A stretch of DNA of 64,000 nt from Bacteroidota bacterium (GCA_028875875.1 JAGWUV010000009.1:1-64000), one strand, 5' to 3'. Shown: positions 1 to 8,678, numbered from the stretch's first letter. Numbers and translations are program-made. Notes: generated from the letters alone by a model not told the origin.

Positions 1-792
1 CACAATATCAGCCTCCAATACAATAGAACTGCCATCCTGTTTCTTTACGGTGGCTTTTACGCCAGTACCGTTTGTATCCACTGCTTCCACCGAAGCGTTG
101 GTCATAATGTCAATACTTTGTTTTTTATATTGCTTCTCCAGTTCTTTAGAAATATCCTCATCTTCTACAGGAACGATACGAGGCATAAATTCAACAATGG
201 TCACTTTTGTACCCATGCTGTTGTACACATAGGCAAATTCAACCCCAATTGCTCCACTTCCCACAATGATCATGCTCTTGGGCTGAACAGGCAATACCAT
301 TGCTTCGCGGTAACCGATCACTTTCTTACCATCGATAGGGAGGTTAGGTAATTGTCTTGCACGGCCACCTGTAGCAATGATGATATATTTTCCTTCTACA
401 ACAGATTTACTACCATCAGCGGCTGCTACTTCCACTTGTCCCTTTGCTTTGATCTTTCCATACCCCATGATCACATCGATCTTATTCTTCTTCATCAGGA
501 ACTGAACCCCTTTGCTCATTTTATCAGCCACGCCACGGCTGCGTTTGATCACTGCACCAAAATCATGCTGCACACCCGCAGCAGTGATTCCATAATCTGT
601 GCTGTGTTTCATATATTCATAAACCTGTGCACTTTTCAATAAAGCCTTGGTTGGAATACAACCCCAGTTTAAACAGATACCGCCTAAACTTTCTTTTTCA
701 ATAATTGCCACTTTGAACCCTAACTGAGAAGCTCGTATAGCCGCAGGATAACCGCCGGGCCCGCTGCCTATAACAATTACGTCGTACGCCAT
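1..792 (-). CDS. lpdA: Dihydrolipoyl dehydrogenase (E3), C-terminal part beyond window
   Basis: This is the FAD flavoprotein that reoxidises the lipoyl groups of 2-oxoacid dehydrogenase complexes with NAD+. It starts at the ATG at 792 and stays open to the window edge, so about 264 of the usual 460-470 residues are present. An N-terminal FAD Rossmann motif GSGPGG lies at residues 9-14, and the redox-active disulfide motif GGICLNWGC at residues 37-45 gives the C-x4-C pair C40/C45. The second, NAD-binding Rossmann motif VGSGAIG lies around residue 180. The dimerisation domain and the catalytic His-Glu pair lie outside the window. The gap upstream (793-956) has a promoter-like TATTTTCG on the minus strand at 852-859 but no good -33 element. 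Identification is firm; which 2-oxoacid complex it serves cannot be told from here. Confidence 0.93.
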   Translation of the reverse strand, partial: MAYDVIVIGSGPGGYPAAIRASQLGFKVAIIEKESLGGICLNWGCIPTKALLKSAQVYEYMKHSTDYGITAAGVQHDFGAVIKRSRGVADKMSKGVQFLMKKNKIDVIMGYGKIKAKGQVEVAAADGSKSVVEGKYIIIATGGRARQLPNLPIDGKKVIGYREAMVLPVQPKSMIIVGSGAIGVEFAYVYNSMGTKVTIVEFMPRIVPVEDEDISKELEKQYKKQSIDIMTNASVEAVDTNGTGVKATVKKQDGSSIVLEADIV

Positions 793-956
793 AATGATTC
801 GGTTTTCTTTTTGATTTGAAATAACAACCCTTACCTCTAAGAATTGAGTTGCGAAAATACTTGCAAAAAGGCAAATGAAAAAAAACGATTCGACTATGCT
901 TCAATGTTCAAACGGAATCGTTTGCAGCTGAAGTAAATCATCGCTATTATAAAAAT

Positions 957-1775
957 CTATCCAAAAAATACCCGAACGGTTTGATAGAACCATTTATTCT
1001 GTACAGTTCCCTGTTGGTGCATTTTTTCGTTGAATCCCTGTAGGCCAAATAATCCTGCTATATTACCTTTATTCATGGCGATCTCCAGGTAACCGGCAGA
1101 ATTAAACCAGGCCATCTTCTCCCCTTCGTACACGGAAGCGTAGTTCTCACTGATCTGTTCAATTATTTCATCTCTTTTGAATACAATTTTAAACGAACGT
1201 CCTCTCCGATTTTGTTCAAATTCTTCTTTGGTAATGTTGATTACCACATTCTCAAACCGATCTATGAAAAGTATCTGTCCTTCTATCCAATCCGGCCCTG
1301 TAGTTGCACGGAGCGGATATTTCTCTACCATACTGCTTATAGGGCTTCCGAAAACACTGATATCATTTTGCAGGATGAGACGTTGCAGATTTTTTGCCAA
1401 TGAAGCCGTTATGTTTAGCAAAGAAGAGCCACTCTCTACAAGTATTGCATATACATTAGCGGGCTTTCCATTGGTGATCATAGTGAGCAAGCCATTATCA
1501 GGACAAATAATGTATTGGGAACGATGTTGTGTAACCAGCAAATGTTTAGGCTGTGTTTCGAAAAGGTTTACAATGATGATATGAAATGTTCCCGCCGGAT
1601 AATATTTAAAAGCATTACCGCATATATACGCAGCTTGAGGATAATTAGAGGGTGAAAGATAATGTGTAATATCAGCTATGTTCAATAAGGGAGAGGATGA
1701 GAGCAATTGTCCTTTAATTGCTCCCACCAGATAATCATGTTCTCCTATATCAGAGGATAATGTTACGATCGGCAT
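957..1775 (-). CDS. SAM hydroxide adenosyltransferase / SAM hydrolase (DUF62 family)
   Basis: This is a 272-residue protein of the DUF62 family, related to chlorinase and fluorinase, whose bacterial members hydrolyse S-adenosylmethionine to adenosine and methionine. The N-terminus reads MPIVTLSSDIGEHDYLVGA, the typical start of the family with its conserved Asp in the adenosine pocket. Length fits the family (about 260-280). The frame can be extended to a TTG at 1787 (four more residues), but the ATG at 1775 matches the family start and is preferred. It lies 29 bases downstream of the SDR gene on the same strand, so the two are probably co-transcribed. The biological purpose of SAM hydrolysis in such organisms is unsettled. 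Confidence 0.85.
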   Translation of the reverse strand: MPIVTLSSDIGEHDYLVGAIKGQLLSSSPLLNIADITHYLSPSNYPQAAYICGNAFKYYPAGTFHIIIVNLFETQPKHLLVTQHRSQYIICPDNGLLTMITNGKPANVYAILVESGSSLLNITASLAKNLQRLILQNDISVFGSPISSMVEKYPLRATTGPDWIEGQILFIDRFENVVINITKEEFEQNRRGRSFKIVFKRDEIIEQISENYASVYEGEKMAWFNSAGYLEIAMNKGNIAGLFGLQGFNEKMHQQGTVQNKWFYQTVRVFFG

Positions 1776-1804
1776 GCACTTATACAAACGATGCTACGAA
1801 TAAC

Positions 1805-2611
1805 TTATTTCACCAGTTCGCCGTTTTTGAAGAAAAATTTACGCACCAACTTATCTGCTAATGAAGGAAAGAACCTGTTCAGGAAAACGGTTTCTTTTCC
1901 CTGAAATGTTAGCACAAGTGTTCGCTTTCTTTTTTCGATAGCCTTTAATATGTGTTTGCTGCAAGCTTCGGCACTCATCATTTTCCCCTCATCCATCGGG
2001 CTTTCGCCTTGCGGGCTTCCATCTTTGCTTAAAGCCACATTTCTAATGTTGGAAGCTGTAAAACCCGGGCAAACCCACATTACATTAGTACCTGAATCGA
2101 GCAGTTCGGTGCGTAGTGCCTCAAGCCAGCCGTTCACTGCATATTTAGATGCGGAATAACCACTTCTGCCGGGCAATCCTCTATACCCCGCAATGGAAGA
2201 GACACCTACAATGGTACCTTTATTTTTAAGTATATAGGGTAATGAAAATTTAGTGCAGTAAACAGTACCCCAAAAATTTATGTCCATTACTTTTTTCAGT
2301 GTTTCCAATTCAACATCCTGTACCAGAGAACGCATGGATACACCAGCATTGTTAATGATAATATCAATAGTACCATACCGCTGGATAACACTATTGATAA
2401 AGTTTTTACAATCCTGTTCTTTACTAACATCAGCCGTGTGAATTAATAAAGGCTTACCTGCGTATAATGATTGCAAGTGATATAACTTATCATAATTTCT
2501 TCCACAAGTGGCCACTTTGGCCCCCTGCGCTAAAAAAGCATCAACCAAAGCCTTTCCTATTCCTTCAGATCCACCGGTGATAACGACTACCTTGTTATTG
2601 AAATAAGCCAT
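1805..2611 (-). CDS. SDR-family NAD(P)-dependent oxidoreductase
   Basis: This is a classical short-chain dehydrogenase/reductase of 268 residues. It shows the cofactor motif GGSEGIG near residue 14, the NNAG motif near residue 90, and the catalytic Ser-Tyr-Lys set in SSIAGYRGLPGRSGYSASK around residues 138-156. The C-terminal 50 residues are basic and hydrophobic (RFFPSLADKLVRKFF), as in SDRs annotated as 3-ketodihydrosphingosine or membrane-associated reductases, but the substrate cannot be assigned. An in-frame GTG at 2629 exists. The ATG at 2611 is preferred because a TATTTTTG -7 element lies on the minus strand at 2629-2636, just upstream of it. Confidence 0.85.
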   Translation of the reverse strand: MAYFNNKVVVITGGSEGIGKALVDAFLAQGAKVATCGRNYDKLYHLQSLYAGKPLLIHTADVSKEQDCKNFINSVIQRYGTIDIIINNAGVSMRSLVQDVELETLKKVMDINFWGTVYCTKFSLPYILKNKGTIVGVSSIAGYRGLPGRSGYSASKYAVNGWLEALRTELLDSGTNVMWVCPGFTASNIRNVALSKDGSPQGESPMDEGKMMSAEACSKHILKAIEKRKRTLVLTFQGKETVFLNRFFPSLADKLVRKFFFKNGELVK

Positions 2612-2690
2612 ACGAATTTTTTGTTGCACAAAAATAAGTGCATTATCAAGGATATGTGAATAATAAAATTGAGAAAGAATTTGAAAAAAA

Positions 2691-2721
2691 TTTGGAAGGA
2701 AAATGAATTCTCCTATTTTTG
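2691..2721 (+). promoter_or_regulatory. Bacteroidota housekeeping promoter of tRNA-Lys
   Basis: TTTG at 2691-2694, a 19-base spacer and TATTTTTG at 2714-2721 match the Bacteroidota consensus TTTG-N19-TANNTTTG exactly. The bases after the -7 box (GCACTCCCAAAAC) recur identically in front of tRNA-Val at 40.5 kb. Transcription should begin near 2725-2729, about 40 bases before the mature tRNA. Confidence 0.85.
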
Positions 2722-2768
2722 CACTCCCAAAACAAACAGGGATAGCCCCTGAAAAGTTAAAACGGGAT

Positions 2769-2841
2769 GATTCCGTAGCTCAGTTGGTAGAGCAATACAC
2801 TTTTAATGTATGGGTCCTGGGTTCGAGTCCCAGCGGGATCA
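2769..2841 (+). tRNA. tRNA-Lys (anticodon TTT)
   Basis: A complete cloverleaf of 73 bases can be folded. The acceptor stem GATTCCG/CGGGATC has one G-U pair, the D stem is GCTC/GAGC, the anticodon stem ATACA/TGTAT carries loop CTTTTAA (anticodon TTT), and the T arm is CTGGG-TTCGAGT-CCCAG. The discriminator base is A and CCA is not encoded. Confidence 0.96.
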
Positions 2842-2855
2842 CAATAAAAAAACAG

Positions 2856-2890
2856 AAGCCTTGATAGTTACAACTTTCAGGGCTTTTTTG
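2856..2890 (+). terminator. Rho-independent terminator after tRNA-Lys
   Basis: AAGCCTTGA at 2856-2864 pairs with TTTCAGGGCTT across 2877-2885 (nine pairs including one G-U, 12-base loop) and runs into TTTTTT. It lies 15 bases after the tRNA 3' end. Confidence 0.65.
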
Positions 2891-3001
2891 TTTTCTGGTA
2901 TCAAAGTTTGTTGCCAACATTCAGTTATCATATCATCACTTTGATTTTTCGTTTAACTATTCTCACCTCTCTTTAATGAGATCTTTTAACTATGTTGTAG
3001 A

Positions 3002-4339
3002 TCATACACCAAAAGGATAGGTTTCAGGCATCTGGTGTCCATCCGGTTCTATGTGCAAAGGATGCAATGCCTTCGTTTCGTTCAGGTAAATGAATGCATC
3101 ATAGCGCAAAGGGATCAACGATGGTACATAGTTCCCATACTTTTCATATAAAGGATTATACACCACACCTACAGCACGATGAGCAAGATGGTTTTCCAAT
3201 AGAGCATCATTACGCATAAAATCATCCATCAACAATAGTTTGTTCTCCTCACCTGCTTTATGTAAATAACGCTCCCAACTATCTTCCCTTCCTTCAGGTA
3301 AATGCATTACTTCCATTGTAGCCCCCCATCGTTTGCCTGCAACTACTGTTCCCTGGTATGATCCAAAGCCAACCAACACTACATCCTTATTCGCATAGGC
3401 CATACGAGCCAATTCACCAATATTATACATTCCTTCTTCACTCATATCTGTAGCTCTTGCATCTCCAATGTGCGTGTTATGTGCCCATACAACTATTTTA
3501 CTTTTAGGCCCGTAAAAATGCAACAACCTGTCTATCGTATCCGCCATGTGCCTATCTCTCACATTCCAGCTATGCACACTTCCCTCAATCATTGCCCTGT
3601 AATATTCTTCGGCATGAACGGCTACCAATGCATTCTGTTCTGTATTAAAAACATTTTCATAATCGCTATTGTATGATGGCATCTTACTTTGTATCTCCTT
3701 CAATAAGCCTACTACTTCATTCTTGCACAATTCAGGTACTAGATGTGCTGCCTTTGCATAAGATCTTCCCTCTTCTTTTTTATAAGGTTCAAAACATCGG
3801 TAGGCCTCCTGTGCAACCTGTAAGGCAGCCGGGTCTGTATTTTGCAGGTATTGCATAATACTATCCATACTTTCCCAGAGGCTATATACATCCAGTCCAT
3901 AAAAGCCAATTTTCTTTTCGTTAGGTAAGCCTATATTATATCGCTGCATCCAGTCTGCAAGAGCCACTGTTTCCCAATTCGCCCACATCCATGTTGGCCA
4001 TCTATTAAAAGCGTGTAATACTTTAAATGCACTTTTCGAATATTGATCATAGCCTTTAACAAACCTGTTCAACCGGTAACAATCGGGCCAGTCGCCTTCT
4101 ACGGCAATACAACTAAACCCTTTTTCTTCAATCAGTCTTTTTGAGATAGCGGCTCTCCATGTATAATATTCATGCGTACCATGAGTTGCTTCACCAAGCA
4201 TCACAATTCTTGCATCCGCTATTCTTTCAAACAACGGATCTAAATCAGCTTTACTTTTTAAAGGATACGACCATTGCTTAATTGCATTAACAACTTCGGC
4301 TTCCTTCACTTCCTGCGTCTGCGTAAAATAGTATTTCAT
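3002..4339 (-). CDS. Erythromycin esterase family protein
   Basis: This 445-residue protein belongs to the erythromycin esterase (Ere/EreA-like, PF05139) fold. The hallmark segment VMLGEATHGTHEYYTWR (around residues 46-62) holds the conserved Glu-His pair. EKGFSCIAVEGDWPDCYR follows, and VVWAHNTHIGDARA near residue 285 supplies further conserved His residues. Family length is about 400-450. It is probably not a resistance gene: homologues of this type commonly sit with Hsp20, phosphoribosyltransferase and PfkB genes in stress regulons, and the same partners are found here. It is divergent from the DUF892 gene, with about 150 bases between the starts. The real substrate is unknown. Confidence 0.85.
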   Translation of the reverse strand: MKYYFTQTQEVKEAEVVNAIKQWSYPLKSKADLDPLFERIADARIVMLGEATHGTHEYYTWRAAISKRLIEEKGFSCIAVEGDWPDCYRLNRFVKGYDQYSKSAFKVLHAFNRWPTWMWANWETVALADWMQRYNIGLPNEKKIGFYGLDVYSLWESMDSIMQYLQNTDPAALQVAQEAYRCFEPYKKEEGRSYAKAAHLVPELCKNEVVGLLKEIQSKMPSYNSDYENVFNTEQNALVAVHAEEYYRAMIEGSVHSWNVRDRHMADTIDRLLHFYGPKSKIVVWAHNTHIGDARATDMSEEGMYNIGELARMAYANKDVVLVGFGSYQGTVVAGKRWGATMEVMHLPEGREDSWERYLHKAGEENKLLLMDDFMRNDALLENHLAHRAVGVVYNPLYEKYGNYVPSLIPLRYDAFIYLNETKALHPLHIEPDGHQMPETYPFGV

Positions 4340-4486
4340 CTTACCTGCTTTTTCAATTGATATAATCTTTTTTAAAGCAAGTTTTTTTTATGTAGAACAG
4401 CAATGATGAAGATTACTGTTTCGGCTGATTGCAATCATTGGCAAGCATTTTATACTCTTCTAAATTGGACTTTAAATTTCAATGCC

Positions 4487-5050
4487 ATGCGAAATACCAT
4501 CCATAACACCGCTGTATTACAAAACCTGGTAGATTTAGAAACATTTCAATTTACTGCTGGCGAAACAGAATTAAGAAATGCATTACCCCGCTGGATACAC
4601 AGGGCTAGTTCCTCTCCCCTAAAAAAAGTATTGGAGCAATATCTTGCCGTAACGGAAGAACAATTACAAAAGCTGGAAGAAGTAAAAGAACCAGTGATGA
4701 GTATATCATCTGCCATCACCAACAACGTTATCAAAGCTTTGATTGAAGATGCAGAAGAAAAAATTGAACAATGTAAAGGCAGTGAAATACAGGATGCCTG
4801 TTTGCTTGCCTGCATACACAGTATTAACCACTTTAAGCTTATAAACTACAACACAGGCTATGCTTTTGCCAATGCATTGGGGATGGAAAAAGAAAAAAGT
4901 GTTTTTATGGATGCGGAAATCAACGAGAAACAAATTGATGAAACACTTTCAGATCTTGAAGATGAAGAATATGCTCTGCAAAATTCAATACCCACTACTT
5001 CAAAAATATTCAAATCATACAAGCAATACATTGGCTCTAAAGTGTTTTGA
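4487..5050 (+). CDS. DUF892 (YciE/YciF-like) ferritin-fold protein
   Basis: This is a predicted four-helix ferritin-like protein of the DUF892 family, associated with stress responses. Recognisable parts are the opening helix LQNLVDLETFQFTAGETELR and RALPRW-type segment (residues 10-35), and the later ACIHSINHFKLINYNTGYAFA helix and MDAEINEKQIDETLSDL helix. Their Glu, His and Tyr positions correspond to the family's di-metal ligands. An upstream in-frame ATG at 4403 would add 28 residues, but those residues (CNHWQAFYTLLNW) look unlike the family, so the ATG at 4487 is chosen with moderate certainty. It is the first gene of a plus-strand series that continues into PNPOx, PRT, Hsp20 and GlgP. 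Metal binding is inferred from the family. Confidence 0.75.
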   Translation: MRNTIHNTAVLQNLVDLETFQFTAGETELRNALPRWIHRASSSPLKKVLEQYLAVTEEQLQKLEEVKEPVMSISSAITNNVIKALIEDAEEKIEQCKGSEIQDACLLACIHSINHFKLINYNTGYAFANALGMEKEKSVFMDAEINEKQIDETLSDLEDEEYALQNSIPTTSKIFKSYKQYIGSKVF

Positions 5051-5087
5051 AAAAAGATAACCGAATTATGAATTTAAAATATCTATC

Positions 5088-5537
5088 ATGCTTGGAAAAC
5101 TCAATCATGATCAAATGCTAAATGTGCTTGCAAGCCAGGCATTAGGAAGGCTGGCCTGTACAGATGGTACACAGCCTTACATCGTTCCTGTTACGTATAC
5201 GTTCGATGGAAAATATATTTACGGGCAAAGCAATGAAGGTAAAAAAATGAAGATACTCAGGAATAACCCGAACGTTTGTTTTGAAGTAGATATGATGACC
5301 GATATGGCCAACTGGCAAAGTGTACTTGTATATGGAACTTTTGAGGAATTGAATAACGAAGCAGCAGTATCGGCGAGAGAAAAACTTTTCAGTAGGGTGT
5401 ATTCACTAATGACAAGCAGCACTATTCATGGTTATGAACATGAGGTTACCAATACAGTAGATGATGCGAACAGGGTAAAACCTGTGATGTACAGGATACA
5501 TATCAAAAGTATGACAGGCCGGTTCGAAAAGAAATAA
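5088..5537 (+). CDS. Pyridoxamine 5'-phosphate oxidase-like FMN-binding protein
   Basis: This is a 149-residue split-barrel flavin-binding protein of the Pyridox_ox_2 / NimA-like group. The opening LGRLACTDGTQPYIVPVTYTFDGKYIYG is the standard first beta strands of the family. KMKILRNNPNVCFEVD supplies the segment that normally contacts the FMN phosphate. It is not PdxH, being too short and lacking the PLP-specific C-terminus. It lies 37 bases after the DUF892 gene and 10 bases before the phosphoribosyltransferase gene, so an operon is likely. Related flavoproteins reduce nitro compounds or bind heme or F420; which applies here is unknown. Confidence 0.83.
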   Translation: MLGKLNHDQMLNVLASQALGRLACTDGTQPYIVPVTYTFDGKYIYGQSNEGKKMKILRNNPNVCFEVDMMTDMANWQSVLVYGTFEELNNEAAVSAREKLFSRVYSLMTSSTIHGYEHEVTNTVDDANRVKPVMYRIHIKSMTGRFEKK

Positions 5538-5547
5538 AAATCATTTC

Positions 5548-6219
5548 ATGTTTACAAACAGAGAACAAGCCGGTATTCAACTGGCTGCAGCGCTGACGCA
5601 TTATAAAGGCCGGGATGCTGTTATACTCGCTGTTCCGCGTGGTGGTGTTCCTGTTGCCTATGAAGTGGCTAAATATCTTGAGCTTCCTATGGATATCATC
5701 CTTACCAAAAAAATCGGACATCCCATGAATAAAGAATATGCAATCGGAGCTGCCAGCATGGATGATTATTTTGTTATCACGCATGAAGATGTTTCACAAA
5801 AATATATTACCTCTGAAGTTGAAGACATTCGTTCTAAACTAAAAGCATCGTATGATAAGTTTATCAACAACAGACATCAGGAAACTTTGTATAATAAGAT
5901 TGTAATAGTAGTAGATGATGGTATTGCAACAGGAAACACATTGCTCGCAACCGTTAATTTATTAAAGAAAAGCCATCCTTTAAAAATCATCATTGCCACT
6001 CCTGTAGCTTCTTCCAGCGGAAAAATAAAATTGGCATCAGTTGCTGATGAAGTAATAAGTTTATTGGTTCCCGAAGAGTTTTATGGCGTTGGGGCTTTTT
6101 ATGAAGATTTTGAACAGGTTAGTGATACAGAAGTAATATGCCTGCTCAATGAAATTCAAAAAAGGAAAAAAGTACCTCTGCCCTTCTCCGATAATAAGAA
6201 AGTTGACCGTGGTCAGTAA
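5548..6219 (+). CDS. Phosphoribosyltransferase family protein
   Basis: This is a 223-residue type-I PRTase domain protein. The PRPP loop VVVDDGIATGNTLLA lies around residues 117-131. The early segment GRDAVILAVPRGGVPVAYEVAKYLELPMDIILTKKIGHP is typical of the stress-associated PRTases that are often fused to erythromycin-esterase or dienelactone-hydrolase domains. Here all three are separate genes: the esterase homologue at 3002-4339 and an alpha/beta hydrolase at 30342-30995. The base acceptor is unknown and it should not be named as a specific salvage enzyme. A short G+C inverted repeat (GGTCAG/CTGACC, 6211-6230) spans the stop codon but has no T run. Confidence 0.85.
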   Translation: MFTNREQAGIQLAAALTHYKGRDAVILAVPRGGVPVAYEVAKYLELPMDIILTKKIGHPMNKEYAIGAASMDDYFVITHEDVSQKYITSEVEDIRSKLKASYDKFINNRHQETLYNKIVIVVDDGIATGNTLLATVNLLKKSHPLKIIIATPVASSSGKIKLASVADEVISLLVPEEFYGVGAFYEDFEQVSDTEVICLLNEIQKRKKVPLPFSDNKKVDRGQ

Positions 6220-6424
6220 AATTTCTGACCCGCATCATTGTCTTAAAGCTTTTTTTAATTTTTCTTTGACATGAAAAGACTCTGCAATAATAACCCCATT
6301 AGCAGTACACTTATTTAATGAGAAAGATATATTCCCTGTTTTAAGTAAAATGGTTTGGCAATACAAGTAAGGGCTATCAGGTAGAGTAAACAGTCGGTAT
6401 ACTCAACACATAAAATACCCAGCC

Positions 6425-6874
6425 ATGAACAATGTTACTACTACACGTAAAAGCACCGTGTACCCGGGAGAGTTCACTTCCCTGATCAAAGAAGATGCCT
6501 TGAAAGAATTGCTTGAACTGGCACACAAAAACGAGGATTACCTGGTAATGCCACCCGTGAACGTAAAAGAATCTACTAATTTTTTTACTGTTGAAGTTGT
6601 AATTCCAGGCATAAGCAGGGAGGAACTTTTGGTGTTTACGGATGAGCAGGTGATCTCTGTATTTGTGATGAATGAAGCAAGTAAAGATCACGCTGCTGCT
6701 ACTTTTACAACACATGAATTTAAAGACCGTTGTTTTGGAAGACATATTATTCTTCCGAAATCAGCGGATACGGAATTTACGTGTGCAGAATATAAAACCG
6801 GTATACTATACCTGTTCATCCCGAAAGGAGAAAACAGCACAGGGCACGGGCACACGCAGATAGTTGTTTATTAA
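6425..6874 (+). CDS. Hsp20/alpha-crystallin family small heat-shock protein (divergent)
   Basis: This is a 149-residue small heat-shock protein, an ATP-independent holdase. The alpha-crystallin domain spans roughly residues 42-145, with VNVKESTNFFTVEVVIPGISREELLVF as first strands and a degenerate C-terminal motif (YKTGILYLFIPK). It is more divergent than the second Hsp20 at 8679 and lacks an obvious C-terminal I-x-I/V tail apart from QIVVY. It is separated by 205 bases from the PRTase and by 9 bases from the phosphorylase-like gene, so it probably heads a short unit with the latter. Confidence 0.8.
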   Translation: MNNVTTTRKSTVYPGEFTSLIKEDALKELLELAHKNEDYLVMPPVNVKESTNFFTVEVVIPGISREELLVFTDEQVISVFVMNEASKDHAAATFTTHEFKDRCFGRHIILPKSADTEFTCAEYKTGILYLFIPKGENSTGHGHTQIVVY

Positions 6875-6883
6875 AAACAAACG

Positions 6884-8533
6884 ATGAGTTTTTCGTTTAC
6901 GCATCCTTATTTAATTAACGCTGCTTTTCAAAAAAAAGTGGCTTACTTCTGTATGGAGTTTGCCATTCATCAACCTTTGAAAATATATGCAGGAGGACTC
7001 GGTTTTTTAGCAGGCTCTCATATGCGGAGTGCATTTGAGTTACGCCAGAATATGATAGGCATCGGTATCTTGTGGAAATATGGTTACTATGACCAGGTAA
7101 GGAAACAAGATCAAACAATGGATGTTTTGTTTGAAGAAAAGAAGTACGGATTTCTTGAAGAAACAAATATCAAGTTTACCATAAAGGTTGCCAAACATGA
7201 TGTATGGGTTACTGCTTACTACCTGCCTCCGCATATATTTAATACCATCCCTGTTTTTTTATTAAGCACTGATCTTCCGGAGAATGATTATCTCGCGAAA
7301 ACTATTTCGCATAAATTATATGACGCTAATCCTGAAACTAAAATAGCCGCTACCATTTTACTGGGAGCAGGTGGCGCAAAACTGCTGGAACACATAGAAT
7401 GGACGCCGGATGTTTATCACCTTAATGAATCACATGCCTTACCTCTTATTTTTTACCTGTACGATCAATTCAAAAAACTGGAAGAAGTGAGAAAGAGAGT
7501 TGTTTTCACCAATCATACTCCAGAAGATGCAGGCAATGAAAAAACACATATGGCATTACTTGAGAAGATGAGTTTCTTTTGCGATGTTCCGATAACTGAA
7601 GTCAAAGCCATCACTCAAACAGGTGACTCAGACATACTCGATCATACACTTACTGCATTACGTTTATCGCACAAAGCAAACAGCGTTTCACAACTTCATC
7701 AGCAAACACTCCGGCAAATGTGGAGCGGTTATACTGATATATGTGAGATCATTTCCATTACCAATGCACAAAATTATCAGTACTGGCATGATGAACGATT
7801 ATACCAGGCTTTTGCAGCAGATGACCATGAGGAAATGAGGAAAGTAAAAAGCGAAAGAAAAAAAGAATTATTTGAAATTGTTGCAGATCAGAACGGTGAA
7901 ATTTATGATGAAAAGATTTGTACGATTGTTTTTGCTAAACGTTTTGCCGGTTACAAAAGGCCAGATATTTTCTTTCACGACATGGAAAGATTTCATAGAC
8001 TGGTAAGCAATAAAGAAAGACCTGTGCAAATTATATGGGCCGGGAAGCCTTATCCCATGGATTATGCAGGCATCGGCATATTTGATAAGATAGTAGACAT
8101 TTGTAAAACATATACCAACTGTTCCATACTGGCAGGCTATGAACTAAGATTATCTAAGCTTCTTAAAAACGGAGCGGACGTGTGGTTGAATGTACCTAGG
8201 CTAACTCATGAAGCTTCCGGAACCAGTGGTATGGCTGCTGCTATGAACGGCACTATCAACCTTTCTTTACCTGATGGATGGTTCCCTGAATTTGCGAAGG
8301 ATAAAATCAATTCATTCATTATCCCATCCTGTGATATTTCATTAGCAGAATATATACAAGATGATATAGACTGTGGTAGCTTATATGATGTTCTTGAAAA
8401 AGAAGTGTTACCCATGTATTATGATTACCCTAACCGATGGACAGAGATCATTAAAACGGGCATGAAAGATATACTTCCCCAGTTCGATAGCAACCGTCTT
8501 GCACGTGAATACTATGAACGTTTATACACCTGA
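6884..8533 (+). CDS. Alpha-glucan (glycogen/starch) phosphorylase family protein lacking the PLP lysine
   Basis: This 549-residue protein has the GT35 alpha-glucan phosphorylase fold of the short form. Family marks are VAYFCMEFAIHQPLKIYAGGLGFLAG (residues 19-44), DVYHLNESHALP, VVFTNHTPEDAGNE, RFAGYKRPDIFFHDMERF and VQIIWAGKPYPMDYAG. The family's C-terminal PLP site normally reads E-A-S-G-T-S-(G/N)-M-K. Here the codon after Met450 is GCT, giving GTSGMAAAMNG, so the lysine that forms the Schiff base with PLP is Ala451. The phosphate-site Tyr-Lys-Arg (YKR) is kept. The gene is intact, with no frameshift. It may be an inactive or repurposed phosphorylase, or a glycosyltransferase-like enzyme with changed chemistry. 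It sits between two Hsp20 genes in the stress island. Confidence 0.8.
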   Translation: MSFSFTHPYLINAAFQKKVAYFCMEFAIHQPLKIYAGGLGFLAGSHMRSAFELRQNMIGIGILWKYGYYDQVRKQDQTMDVLFEEKKYGFLEETNIKFTIKVAKHDVWVTAYYLPPHIFNTIPVFLLSTDLPENDYLAKTISHKLYDANPETKIAATILLGAGGAKLLEHIEWTPDVYHLNESHALPLIFYLYDQFKKLEEVRKRVVFTNHTPEDAGNEKTHMALLEKMSFFCDVPITEVKAITQTGDSDILDHTLTALRLSHKANSVSQLHQQTLRQMWSGYTDICEIISITNAQNYQYWHDERLYQAFAADDHEEMRKVKSERKKELFEIVADQNGEIYDEKICTIVFAKRFAGYKRPDIFFHDMERFHRLVSNKERPVQIIWAGKPYPMDYAGIGIFDKIVDICKTYTNCSILAGYELRLSKLLKNGADVWLNVPRLTHEASGTSGMAAAMNGTINLSLPDGWFPEFAKDKINSFIIPSCDISLAEYIQDDIDCGSLYDVLEKEVLPMYYDYPNRWTEIIKTGMKDILPQFDSNRLAREYYERLYT

Positions 8534-8623
8534 TCATATCACTGTGAACATGGTTACAATACGCACTGATTACAATCAATACTTGAACTGACTACAGTTC
8601 TTTCTTCAGCGAAGCGACGTAAA

Positions 8624-8631
8624 TACATTTG
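8624..8631 (+). promoter_or_regulatory. -7 promoter element of hsp20
   Basis: TACATTTG matches TANNTTTG exactly, 47 bases before the Hsp20 ATG. The -33 region is only TTCTTTC-like, so the promoter is incomplete by consensus and may need an activator or another sigma factor. Confidence 0.5.
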
Positions 8632-8666
8632 TTCTAACAAAACAAAACACCAATTAAAAAATAAAA

Positions 8667-8673
8667 AAGGAGG
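8667..8673 (+). promoter_or_regulatory. Strong Shine-Dalgarno sequence of hsp20
   Basis: AAGGAGG lies five bases before the ATG at 8679. It stands out because almost no other gene in the window has a recognisable Shine-Dalgarno sequence, as is usual in Bacteroidota. It fixes the start and suggests high translation. Confidence 0.75.
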
Positions 8674-8678
8674 CAACT

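Noticed and set aside
3002-4339. Macrolide resistance gene
   Set aside because: The fold is that of erythromycin esterase, but the stress-island context and the wide presence of such homologues argue against antibiotic inactivation as its role.
6266-6293. TTGACA-N16-TAATAA resembling an E. coli sigma-70 promoter before the first hsp20
   Set aside because: The window's real promoters follow the Bacteroidota TTTG/TANNTTTG pattern; a six-base match to a foreign consensus in A+T-rich DNA is expected by chance.
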